Assembly: GCA_029983505.1 (NCBI GenBank)
Contig: JASBZK010000051.1
Coordinates: 1-10,844 of the forward strand
DNA: 10,844 nt
Reading direction: 5' to 3'
Origin: Porphyromonas sp.
GTDB lineage: Bacteria; Bacteroidota; Bacteroidia; Bacteroidales; Porphyromonadaceae
The stretch's first letter is position 1. Each line of letters begins with the position of its first letter. Both the position numbers and the translations under genes were made by a program. Positions 1 through 6,251 of this stretch are shown piece by piece. The notes under the pieces were generated by a model. The model did not search any database, was not told the DNA's origin, and was given only the letters and a program-made list of their open reading frames with translations.

Positions 1-1
1 C

Positions 2-100
2 GGACATCGGGACCTCAGCCGGGATCTGAACGGAGACGGGCATATTTCGCGTAACGAATGGATCAAAATGTGTCCGTGCTTTGACGCGCGCAAACTTTAA
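2..100 (+). CDS. N-acetylmuramoyl-L-alanine amidase, C-terminal end (partial)
   Basis: Only the last 32 codons are inside the window, open from the left edge to TAA at 98-100. They begin with GHRD and end with IKMCPCFDARKL. In the Amidase_2/T7-lysozyme family the His of GH(R/H)D and the Cys of the CP-F motif bind the catalytic zinc, and a Lys two residues before that Cys assists catalysis. All three are present (His at visible residue 2, Lys 22, Cys 24). The enzyme would cut the amide bond between MurNAc and L-Ala in peptidoglycan. Between the two zinc ligands lies a 12-residue stretch matching an EF-hand loop (D-x-N-x-D-G-x-I-x-x-x-E, codons 23-58). A small ORF and an HU-related gene follow on the same strand; amidase and HU-related genes are commonly neighbours in Bacteroidales. 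The N-terminus, and so any signal peptide, cannot be seen. An isolated EF-hand protein is the alternative, but the flanking GHRD and CPCFD make it unlikely. Confidence 0.82.
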   Translation, partial: GHRDLSRDLNGDGHISRNEWIKMCPCFDARKL

Positions 101-110
101 GTCATTCCTT

Positions 111-177
111 AACTACTAACTCTTTGCACAGGTCACGACCTGTGCCTCCTACTAACTACTAACTACTAACTACTAAC
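111..177. repeat. TACTAAC 7-bp tandem repeat array, interrupted
   Basis: Four perfect head-to-tail copies of TACTAAC fill 150-177. A fifth copy stands at 114-120, separated by 29 bp that hold a palindrome. The array lies between the amidase stop codon and the start codon of the small ORF and ends only 4 nt before that ATG. The unit length is not a multiple of three and each copy contains a TAA. A change in copy number would alter leader length rather than extend an ORF. Confidence 0.9.
126..145. repeat. Perfect 9-bp inverted repeat, possible hairpin
   Basis: The arms GCACAGGTC (126-134) and GACCTGTGC (137-145) are exact reverse complements separated by 2 nt; in RNA this would be roughly an 8-bp stem with a 4-nt loop. 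It lies 25 nt after the amidase stop codon and is flanked on both sides by TACTAAC copies. There is no T-run after it, so it is not a classical intrinsic terminator, although it could stabilise or end the amidase transcript. It resembles in design the palindromes after fhs. Confidence 0.75.
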
Positions 178-181
178 TATT

Positions 182-355
182 ATGAAGACCTTTACCGGTA
201 AAACTGCTTTTGACCTGACTACCCTTCTGAGGCTCGTTCTGGAGTTCGTCCTGGGACAACTCATGCGCAAAGAGAGCTTTTTCAACAGGGTACTGCTCGA
301 CCGTCTCCGCAAACTATTTGAGGAGGACGACCCTGCCCCTAAAGAAACGAAGTAA
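182..355 (+). CDS. Small hypothetical protein, 57 residues
   Basis: This ORF runs from ATG at 182-184 to TAA at 353-355. I do not recognise the protein. It starts MKTFTGKTAFDLTTLLRLVL. The middle (about residues 11-48) is rich in Leu, Phe and Val mixed with Arg, Lys and Glu, as in an amphipathic helix, and the end (48-57) is charged and Pro-containing. No clear signal peptide or full membrane span is visible. It sits between the amidase and the HU-related gene on the same strand, 54 nt before the latter. Bacteroidales amidase/HU loci often carry a very small ORF at such a site, for example the short hydrophobic 'smalltalk' proteins, but this one is longer, less hydrophobic and not obviously that family. 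Support comes from position, a clean start and stop, and a plausible protein-like composition. Confidence 0.6.
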   Translation: MKTFTGKTAFDLTTLLRLVLEFVLGQLMRKESFFNRVLLDRLRKLFEEDDPAPKETK

Positions 356-409
356 AAACCCCATCACTAACCACCTTATCACCAACTTAACAAACAGACA
401 ATAAACACT

Positions 410-904
410 ATGGCTATTCACTACAGAGTAATCGAGAAAAAGAACACCCTCCCCAACGCCAAGCGCACCACTTGCGCCTATGCGGCGCCCAAACAGATCG
501 GCAAGGTCTCCATCAAGGAACTTGCGGAAGATATCGCCGACCGCACCACCCTCCACCGTGCCGACGTACGTGCCGTCCTTGACGTGCTCAGCATCTCGAC
601 GATGAGTTTCCTCGAAAAAGGGCTCGGTGTCGAGCTCGGAGAAATGGGCAATCTTTCGATCCGCCTAAAAAGCAAATCCACGGAGAAGAAGGAGGACTTT
701 CTGCCCAAGAATGTCCTGAGGACCAAGATTCAGTACACGCCGAGCGTGGAGATGAGAAGCAAACTCGCCCGCATCAGCGTGCGGGATATGAACGACCTTC
801 TCGCCGAAACGACCACCGGCGGCGGCACCCCCGGGACTCCGGAGCCCAAAGAGCCGTCCGAAGAACCGACTCCCGGCTCTTCCTCTGAGGCCGGAGGCAT
901 CTAA
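410..904 (+). CDS. HU-related histone-like DNA-binding protein, 164 residues
   Basis: This is a member of the lengthened HU-like family typical of Bacteroides and Porphyromonas (the HU_rel type). It is expected to bind double-stranded DNA as a dimer in the nucleoid. The N-terminus MAIHYRVIEKKNTLP and the following stretch to KVSIKELAEDIADRTTLHRADVRAVLDVL (residues 1-60) form the family's extra strand plus the HU helices. The part with GLGVELGEMGNLSIRLKSKS (71-90) corresponds to the HU beta region, and NVLRTKIQYTPSVEMRSKL (101-119) to the beta-arm and return. Residues 135-164 form a low-complexity tail rich in Gly, Pro, Glu, Thr and Ser, probably disordered. Ordinary HU is about 90 residues. 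The ATG at 410 is the natural start because MAIHYRV is the family's usual beginning. It is preceded by an A/C-rich leader without a Shine-Dalgarno and is likely co-transcribed with the small ORF. Confidence 0.9.
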   Translation: MAIHYRVIEKKNTLPNAKRTTCAYAAPKQIGKVSIKELAEDIADRTTLHRADVRAVLDVLSISTMSFLEKGLGVELGEMGNLSIRLKSKSTEKKEDFLPKNVLRTKIQYTPSVEMRSKLARISVRDMNDLLAETTTGGGTPGTPEPKEPSEEPTPGSSSEAGGI

Positions 905-924
905 CCAAAGGTCACACTGAAGAC

Positions 925-962
925 AGAGAGGTGCAGAGGGGAAAACACCTCTGCACCTCTCT
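925..962. terminator. Strong hairpin between convergent genes, probable terminator
   Basis: A perfect 15-bp stem (925-939 with 948-962, AGAGAGGTGCAGAGG and its complement) closes an 8-nt loop that contains AAAA. It starts 20 nt after the HU-related stop codon, and the convergent porin gene stops 37 nt beyond it, so it could end both transcripts. The sequence after it on the plus strand is AT-rich (CCTATATATATG) rather than a clean T-run, and there is no T-run on the minus side. Termination is therefore inferred from stem strength and position. Confidence 0.7.
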
Positions 963-998
963 CCTATATATATGTTTATATGCTTATGAAAGCCCCAT

Positions 999-2048
999 TC
1001 AGAAGTGGGTCATAAACTCGATGACCAACTTGTCTTTTTCGGAGAGCTGGGCAAGTTCGGGCTGTGTGTAGAAGTATTTCTCGTAGTTGATCCGGATGTT
1101 ACTGATCAGCCTGTTGTGCCGGAAAGAGAGGGTCAGCCCGGCAGTCAGGCGGGAGCGCTCGGCATCACTGATGAAGAGGGCGCCCGCCTCGTCCGGCACG
1201 CCGTCGCTGTGATCGCCCATATAATCGTATCTCGCCAGTGCGGAGAGGGTACGGAAAGGTCCTTTGGGAAGGTCGAACGTATAGACACCGAAGAGGTTAT
1301 AGCTGTGCACCCCGGGGAAGAGGTTGTCCTTGTAGTGCTTATAGAGGTACTCTGCCTCGATGTGAAAGGGACCTTGCTTCCAGTAGGCGCCTGCATCGTA
1401 CATCATAATTTTGGCGATGCCCGGTGTCGTCTTTTGGGTCGAGAGAGTGAGATTGAATCCTTTCGGGAAGAAGAATTGGGCTTTTGCGGAGAAATTGACG
1501 TGCTCGGTCCAGAAGTCGTCCTGATTCGTCAGACCGGAGCCATTGAAGAGACCGCCCTCGAGAATAATGGGGAAGGAGGAAGGCAAGTCATACCGCACTG
1601 TGGCACCCACATCACGGACACTGCCCACCTGTTTGGCGATAAAGGAACGGTTCGGGAAGTATTGGAGGTGGGGTCCCCGGTGCGCGTCTATCGTGAAAGG
1701 CACCCTCATTTGCCCGATCGTGAACTTCAAGTCCTTCCAAGGGTTCAAGAAGGTATAGGCGTCCAGCATCTTGATGCGCCCCTTGTCGGAAAGGTCGATT
1801 TCGGCTTTGTACCCCACGCGGGGAAGGACATTCCCGGCGACAGACAGACGAGCTGTACGTACCTGAAAGCGTCCATTTCCAATCTCCGTCTGCCATTCGT
1901 ATTTGGCTCTGACAGTCCCTCCCAAGACGGGTTTGTAGAGGCTCTCCCGAGTGTGTCCTGTATCGTCTCCACCTGCACCACCTTGGGCAGACACAGGGAG
2001 TACCCCCATCAGGCAAAGCAAAAAAACGGTCAGAAGTTTCCGATGCAT
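999..2048 (-). CDS. Porin_O_P-family outer-membrane porin, 349 residues
   Basis: This is a predicted outer-membrane beta-barrel of the phosphate-selective porin O/P family. The start MHRKLLTVFLLCLMGVLPVSA followed by QGG is a clear signal peptide, with cleavage likely after residue 21, and this decides the start. Reading farther upstream would put extra residues before the signal and overlap the antiporter gene. The family pattern is visible around residues 85-150: GYKAEIDLSDKGRIKMLDAY, then FTIGQMRVPF, then RDVGATVRYDL, then EGGLFNGSG. Alternating polar and hydrophobic strands continue to the end, and the last residue is Phe (EFMTHF), as usual for BAM-assembled barrels. It starts 16 nt after the antiporter stop codon and is the last gene of the minus-strand run. 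Substrate specificity cannot be read; the family name does not prove phosphate transport in Bacteroidetes. Confidence 0.88.
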   Translation of the reverse strand: MHRKLLTVFLLCLMGVLPVSAQGGAGGDDTGHTRESLYKPVLGGTVRAKYEWQTEIGNGRFQVRTARLSVAGNVLPRVGYKAEIDLSDKGRIKMLDAYTFLNPWKDLKFTIGQMRVPFTIDAHRGPHLQYFPNRSFIAKQVGSVRDVGATVRYDLPSSFPIILEGGLFNGSGLTNQDDFWTEHVNFSAKAQFFFPKGFNLTLSTQKTTPGIAKIMMYDAGAYWKQGPFHIEAEYLYKHYKDNLFPGVHSYNLFGVYTFDLPKGPFRTLSALARYDYMGDHSDGVPDEAGALFISDAERSRLTAGLTLSFRHNRLISNIRINYEKYFYTQPELAQLSEKDKLVIEFMTHF

Positions 2049-2064
2049 AGACAAATTAAAAGGC

Positions 2065-3561
2065 TTAAGTATTGGCATCAAGCGAATAGGTCTGGATACC
2101 CAATTCTTCATAGGCTTGAACGAGAGCATCCGCATCATCACTGATCACAAGGACGTGATCCCCCTCAGCAAGCTCGGTATCTCCTCTCGGAATAAAGAAA
2201 CTGCCTTTTCTCTGAACTAGGATGGCCAAAGTATGGGGCGGTATGTTGAGATCCATCAGCTTATTGCTCTTTTCGATCATAGACGTACTGACAATCATTT
2301 CGCTAATGGTACTCTTGATTTGCTCCGGAAGATTTACCTCCGTAAAGACCTTCTTGCTGACATTGGTATCCACCACACCGAGTATTTTGGCCATCCAAGG
2401 CACCGTAGACCCCTGTATCAAAAGCGACAGAAGGGTGACTACGAAGACGATGTTGAAGAAAACACCCGAGTACGGGAGACCGGCTACCCACGGGTAAGTG
2501 GCAAAAATGATCGGCACCGCACCGCGCAAACCGACCCAATTTGCGTAAGCAATGCCGCGGAAAGTAAACTTTTTCCAAAAAGGAAGAAGGCACAGGGTAT
2601 TAACCACCGGACGGGCGACAAAGATCAGGAACAGCGCCACAAAGAGACCGGGGACAAAGGCACGGGCAAGACCATCCACATTCACCAAAAGACCGAGGGT
2701 GAGGAACATAATCAGCTGGCACAGCCACGTAAAACCCTCCAGGAATTTGGCCGTACTCTTTCGATGTACCACTCTGCTGTTGCCGATGACGAGACCGGAG
2801 ATGTAGACGGCGAGGTACCCGTTGCCCCCCACGATGTACGACAGCCCGAAGACGAACCCCGAGGCCGCCAAGAGCAGAACCGGATAGAGCGCTCCACTCG
2901 GGAGATTAACCTTATTGATGAGCCACACGGATGCGCGACCGAGACCATAACCGATAAGCGCTCCGAGCGCGAACTGCACCACAAACTGCAAGATGCCGTG
3001 CCACACGCTCACCTCCCCACTCTGAATCATTTGCACCAAGATGATGGTGAGCATATAGGCCATCGGGTCATTGGATCCGGATTCAAACTCAAGGAGTGGC
3101 TTGAGATTATGCTTGAGGTGGACGTCCTTGGAGCGAAGGATACTGAAGACAGAAGCGGAGTCCGTGGAACTCATAATGGATCCCAGAAGCAGTGCCTCCG
3201 GAAGCGTGAAGCCCTCCAACCCTGTGGCATAAGAGACGAAATAGATAAAGCCACCCATTAAAGCCGCAGTCCCCACGACCCCCAATGTAGCCAAGATGGA
3301 TCCGGAGAACAAAACGGGCTTTACCTCCCTGAAGTCTGTATCAAGCCCTCCGGAGAAAAGGATAACCGTAAGGGCGATCGTCCCTATCGTCTGCGCAGTA
3401 ACGGGATCGTCAAACTCAATATAGCCCATCCTGCTCGCCAAGACACCGACACCGAGGAAAAGCAACAAAGTGGGAATACCGAGACGGAACCCAGCTTTGC
3501 TGAGCAATATCCCCACCACTGCGAGGATGGAGCCGTAGAGGAGTAAGAGTTCGGTAGTCAT
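2065..3561 (-). CDS. CPA1-family cation/proton antiporter with C-terminal TrkA-C (RCK_C) domain, NhaP2-like
   Basis: This inner-membrane antiporter would exchange K+ and/or Na+ for H+. Residues 1-395 form about 12-13 hydrophobic segments. STDSASVFSILRS (131-143) and FESGSNDPMAYML (159-171) are the conserved NhaP-type ion-site motifs, with Asp134, Asn164 and Asp165 as likely ion-site residues; VGLRGAVPI (343-351) is another family motif. After the last span, residues 400-498 form a soluble domain whose end (LAILVQRKGSFFIPRGDTELAEGDHVLVI) is a typical TrkA-C fold, thought to sense nucleotides or ions. The whole matches NhaP2/CvrA-like proteins, with a shorter cytosolic tail than the E. coli form. 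I start at the ATG giving MTTELLLLYG; an in-frame TTG lies two codons upstream. It begins 13 nt after purB and is followed 16 nt later by the porin. Whether it prefers K+ or Na+ cannot be decided from sequence. Confidence 0.9.
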   Translation of the reverse strand: MTTELLLLYGSILAVVGILLSKAGFRLGIPTLLLFLGVGVLASRMGYIEFDDPVTAQTIGTIALTVILFSGGLDTDFREVKPVLFSGSILATLGVVGTAALMGGFIYFVSYATGLEGFTLPEALLLGSIMSSTDSASVFSILRSKDVHLKHNLKPLLEFESGSNDPMAYMLTIILVQMIQSGEVSVWHGILQFVVQFALGALIGYGLGRASVWLINKVNLPSGALYPVLLLAASGFVFGLSYIVGGNGYLAVYISGLVIGNSRVVHRKSTAKFLEGFTWLCQLIMFLTLGLLVNVDGLARAFVPGLFVALFLIFVARPVVNTLCLLPFWKKFTFRGIAYANWVGLRGAVPIIFATYPWVAGLPYSGVFFNIVFVVTLLSLLIQGSTVPWMAKILGVVDTNVSKKVFTEVNLPEQIKSTISEMIVSTSMIEKSNKLMDLNIPPHTLAILVQRKGSFFIPRGDTELAEGDHVLVISDDADALVQAYEELGIQTYSLDANT

Positions 3562-3574
3562 AGGCAAATCAAGA

Positions 3575-4924
3575 TTAGTAGACGCCTACGTAATTCCGGG
3601 GAGTGACGGCTTTCATTTCTGCTTTGACGGCATCGGAGACAGCAAGTGAATCGATGAACGCGTCGAGGTGTGCCCGGGTCAATTTTTCGTTAGTCCTTGT
3701 AAGTGCTTTGAGCGTCTCGTAGGGATTCGGGTAGCCCTCTCTCCGAAGGATGGTCTGCAGCGCCTCTGCCACGACGGGGAGCGCCTCATCGAGTGCCTCG
3801 TCGATCTTTTCCCGATTCAGGAGGAGCTTACCCATACCCTTGAGCAGAGAGTTCAGAGCGATGAGCGCGTGCGCCAAAGGCACGCCCACGTTACGCATCA
3901 CGGTGGAGTCTGTGAGGTCTCTCTGCAGACGCGAGATAGGCAGCTTGTGGCTCAGGTGCTCGAAATACGCTATGGCGATGCCGAGATTTCCTTCCGCATT
4001 CTCATAGTCGATGGGGTTCACCTTGTGGGGCATCGCGGACGAGCCCACTTCACCGGCTTTGATCTTTTGCTTAAAGTACTCCGCACTGATGTAGAGCCAC
4101 ATATCTTGCGCAAAGTCTTTGAGGATGACGCAGACCCTCTTCACGGCGTCGAAGAGAGCCGCAAGATTGTCGTAATTGGAGATCTGCGTGGTGTACTCCT
4201 CGAGATCGAGACCGAGGACATCCCTCGAGAAATGGCGGGCAAAAGCACGCCAGTCGATCTCGGGGTACGCGACGTGGTGGGCGTTCATATTGCCCGTCGC
4301 TCCGCCGAACTTGACACTCTGAGGAACGGTCTCCAGGAGGCGGAGCTGCTCGGTGAGACGGTAAGAGAAGACATTCATCTCCTTGCCGAGCATCGTGGGC
4401 GAAGCAGGCTGTCCGTGTGTCCTTGCAAGAATCGGGATCTCTTTCCACTCATCGGCTCTCGCCTCTATCTCTCCGATCACTTCTCTCAGCTTCGGCAAGA
4501 AGACCTCTTCGAGCGCATCGTGCAGCATCAGCGGCTGAGCCGTGTTATTAATGTCCTGGGAGGTGAGTCCGAAGTGGACGAACTCCAAGTCCTCCTCGAG
4601 GTCGGAGCCCCGCAGTTTTTCTTTGATGAAGTATTCGACGGCTTTCACGTCGTGGTTGGTGACTTTCTCGATCTCCTTAACCCTCCGGGCGTCTTCGAGG
4701 GTGAAGCCTTTGTAAAGCGATTCAAGCTCGGCTCTGTAGTGGTCGCCCTCTTTGAGCTTCTTGATCTGCGGCAGGACTTCCGCAAGGGTAAGGAGATACT
4801 TCACCTCCACCATCACCCGGTAACGGATGAGGGCCGATTCGGAGAAATACGGCGCAAGCGGTGCCGCTTGGCTTCTGTACCGACCGTCGACGGGAGAGAC
4901 GGCCTCGAGACTGGAAAAATTCAT
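3575..4924 (-). CDS. purB: Adenylosuccinate lyase, 449 residues
   Basis: This cytosolic enzyme of purine synthesis splits SAICAR to AICAR plus fumarate, and adenylosuccinate to AMP plus fumarate. It belongs to the fumarase/aspartase superfamily. It starts with the family's typical N-terminus (AVSPVDGRYRSQ, residues 8-19). It has NHDVKAVEYF (90-99), the TSQD substrate loop (121-124), RTHGQPASPT with the catalytic His170, and the signature loop GSSAMPHKVNP (294-304) carrying the catalytic Ser. The length matches the E. coli-type PurB (about 456). No key residue is missing. It starts at ATG 4922-4924, 38 nt after yraN, and the antiporter begins 13 nt after its stop, so it sits mid-operon. Argininosuccinate lyase or fumarase are excluded by the N-terminus and the TSQD context. 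Confidence 0.97.
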   Translation of the reverse strand: MNFSSLEAVSPVDGRYRSQAAPLAPYFSESALIRYRVMVEVKYLLTLAEVLPQIKKLKEGDHYRAELESLYKGFTLEDARRVKEIEKVTNHDVKAVEYFIKEKLRGSDLEEDLEFVHFGLTSQDINNTAQPLMLHDALEEVFLPKLREVIGEIEARADEWKEIPILARTHGQPASPTMLGKEMNVFSYRLTEQLRLLETVPQSVKFGGATGNMNAHHVAYPEIDWRAFARHFSRDVLGLDLEEYTTQISNYDNLAALFDAVKRVCVILKDFAQDMWLYISAEYFKQKIKAGEVGSSAMPHKVNPIDYENAEGNLGIAIAYFEHLSHKLPISRLQRDLTDSTVMRNVGVPLAHALIALNSLLKGMGKLLLNREKIDEALDEALPVVAEALQTILRREGYPNPYETLKALTRTNEKLTRAHLDAFIDSLAVSDAVKAEMKAVTPRNYVGVY

Positions 4925-4962
4925 ATAGGTATCTTATTGGTGTGCTTTGTGCTGTTTGTCGT

Positions 4963-5382
4963 CTAAAATGTACCGTTCACGGCCGGCAAAAAGGCGTTGC
5001 GGTAATATCTGATCTGCGGCTCTTCGCCGAACTTCGGCATCAAGACAAGCGCGAAGTCGAAGCGCAGATTTCGGAAACCCATAGCCTTATGGCTCTTGAA
5101 AAAGTAGGTCCCTATCGCCATCATCTCGCGTCTTTTGTCCCGATTGATGAGCACGTCGGGCTGTTTGAGCAGCGCGGCTTTGCTTCGACCCTTCACCTCG
5201 ATGATGCAAAGGGTATCTCCCTCAAGGGCTATGAGGTCGGCCTCCTTATGACCGAGGCGGAAGTTTTTCGCCACGATGAGGAAACCCGCCCGCACGAGCT
5301 CATCTGCCACGATGCTCTCGGCATAAGTCCCCTCCGAAGAGGTGGGGCTGAAATTGACATCAACGGACGAGGCTTCTTTCAT
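4963..5382 (-). CDS. yraN: YraN/UPF0102 family, endonuclease-like fold protein
   Basis: This 139-residue protein of the UPF0102 family has a restriction-endonuclease-like fold and is suspected to act on DNA or on branched structures; its exact role is unknown. The nuclease-type core is visible: Glu22 in GTYAESIVADELVRAGF, then KNFRLGHKEADLIA with Asp49, then CIIEVKGRS with the Glu62-x-Lys64 pair. The usual motif is GEIDLIA; here it reads HKEADLIA, keeping the acidic residues. I start at ATG (MKEASS); a TTG two codons upstream is the only close alternative. The start lies inside the end of ogt (23-nt overlap), which suggests translational coupling with that repair gene. purB follows 38 nt downstream. 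Confidence 0.88.
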   Translation of the reverse strand: MKEASSVDVNFSPTSSEGTYAESIVADELVRAGFLIVAKNFRLGHKEADLIALEGDTLCIIEVKGRSKAALLKQPDVLINRDKRREMMAIGTYFFKSHKAMGFRNLRFDFALVLMPKFGEEPQIRYYRNAFLPAVNGTF

Positions 5383-5818
5383 AGTCAAGGATGCGTTTCT
5401 TCAGGGCTTCGCCCCAGCGGTATCCGCCGAGGGAGCCGTCTTTCCGAATCACCCGGTGGCACGGAATGAGGAGACAAAGGTCATTCGTCCCCAGCGCCCG
5501 GGCCACAGTCCTCGCGAAAGAAGAAGGAAGACCGAGCCTCCGGCAGAGGTCGCCGTAGGATCTCGTCTCTCCTATGGGTATCTCCCGGACTGCCTGCCAC
5601 AATCCGGGGAAACGGGGATGCGCCGGCACCGCCTCCCCTGGGAAAGGCGTCCGGAGTGCAAGCATATCTTCGAGTTCCCTCCCGAGTCCCACCTCTCCCG
5701 GAGTCTGCAGGTCGGAGTCGCCGGGCGCCACAGGTCTGCACGAAAGGACGCGCCCACCCCACTCTACTACCATATCCCCGAAGGGAGAGGGAACCCGTAT
5801 GAGCGAAGCAAGAGGCAT
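5360..5818 (-). CDS. ogt: Methylated-DNA--protein-cysteine S-methyltransferase, 152 residues
   Basis: This suicide DNA-repair protein transfers the alkyl group from O6-methylguanine (and O4-methylthymine) to its own cysteine. The acceptor motif IPCHRVI is present with Cys120, followed by the conserved GGYRWG (131-136). The helix-turn-helix part reads FARTVARALGTND (101-113), with the Arg that fills the space of the flipped base. IPIGETRSYGDLCRRLGLP (80-98) is the standard start of the DNA-binding domain, and the first 65 residues are the weakly conserved N-terminal domain. The length fits single-function Ogt/MGMT (150-180), without an Ada regulatory domain. It starts at ATG 5816-5818, 23 nt after the Dabb gene, and overlaps yraN at its end. 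Confidence 0.94.
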   Translation of the reverse strand: MPLASLIRVPSPFGDMVVEWGGRVLSCRPVAPGDSDLQTPGEVGLGRELEDMLALRTPFPGEAVPAHPRFPGLWQAVREIPIGETRSYGDLCRRLGLPSSFARTVARALGTNDLCLLIPCHRVIRKDGSLGGYRWGEALKKRILDYERSLVR

Positions 5819-5841
5819 AACCGTGGGCGGAAGTGGGCTTT

Positions 5842-6174
5842 TTATCTCTTCTTATTGCCGCGTATCTCGAGTTCGTTCCAGACATCCACAGCGGCGCGCT
5901 TGGCCACATTGGGTTTGAGGAGCTCGGCGGAGAGCGCTTTATGGAGAGGGTGCTCGGCGTAAGTCTTGAGATCCTTCTTGCTCTCGAGTTTGGCGAGGAG
6001 GAGGAAGTCGTATTCCTCCTCGGGGTTTCGGTTGGGACGGATGCTCAGCGCCCTAAGCTCTTTGATTTCGTCCGGCAATGCCTCAAATTTGGACTCGATT
6101 TCACGGATAAGCTCAGCCTTGGCCTCGCCCTGCAACTCGTCTTTGAGTTTAAAGAGTACGATATGCTGTATCAT
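5842..6174 (-). CDS. Dabb (stress-responsive alpha/beta barrel) domain protein, 110 residues
   Basis: The start MIQHIVLFKLKD is the hallmark of the Dabb family, a dimeric ferredoxin-like alpha/beta barrel. The rest fits: a helix with EAKAELIREIESKFEALPDEI (16-37), a central strand FLLLAKLESKKDLKTYAEHP (57-76), and HPLHKAL with the motif's His residues, then VWNELEI near the end. Family members are small soluble proteins. Some are induced by salt stress and others act as small enzymes in polyketide or aromatic pathways, so no reaction can be given. The gene starts at ATG 6172-6174, 77 nt after serB, just past a long hairpin. ogt follows after 23 nt. Confidence 0.88.
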   Translation of the reverse strand: MIQHIVLFKLKDELQGEAKAELIREIESKFEALPDEIKELRALSIRPNRNPEEEYDFLLLAKLESKKDLKTYAEHPLHKALSAELLKPNVAKRAAVDVWNELEIRGNKKR

Positions 6175-6186
6175 AAATGGTTGGGG

Positions 6187-6243
6187 AAGTCCGAAGCTCG
6201 GAGTCTTTACTGCACAGTGGCAGAGGCTCCGGGCTTTGGACTT
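6187..6243. repeat. Long imperfect hairpin between serB and the Dabb gene
   Basis: The arms 6187-6203 and 6227-6243 can pair over 17 positions around a 23-nt loop, which itself holds a small CTGC/GCAG stem (6210-6213 with 6220-6223). As plus-strand RNA there are 15 Watson-Crick pairs and two G-U wobbles, followed by a U-rich stretch (TCTTGTATTT). As minus-strand RNA, the sense of the flanking genes, the two positions become A-C mismatches and there is no U-run. It could be an attenuator, a processing or stability hairpin, or an antisense-strand terminator. Confidence 0.6.
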
Positions 6244-6251
6244 TCTTGTAT

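Noticed and set aside
111..177. CRISPR array
   Set aside because: The repeated unit is only 7 bp and directly tandem, without spacers.
2049..2064. TTAATTTG as a promoter -7 element before the porin
   Set aside because: It misses the TA of TAnnTTTG and lies only a few bases before the ATG, leaving no room for a leader. Read-through from the antiporter gene is more likely.
2049..2141. Longer porin start overlapping the antiporter end
   Set aside because: The extra 31 residues would precede a perfect signal peptide starting at MHRK, so the start at 2048 is preferred.
1005..2144. Open frame of 379 codons antisense to the whole porin gene
   Set aside because: The minus-strand protein has a signal peptide, Porin_O_P motifs and a terminal Phe. 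The plus-strand translation has no recognisable motif and is rich in Val, Glu and Gly, as expected for an antisense shadow.
3668..4966. Open frame of 432 codons antisense to purB
   Set aside because: purB is unambiguous on the other strand. The antisense translation shows no domain and comes from codon bias that avoids stops on the complementary strand.
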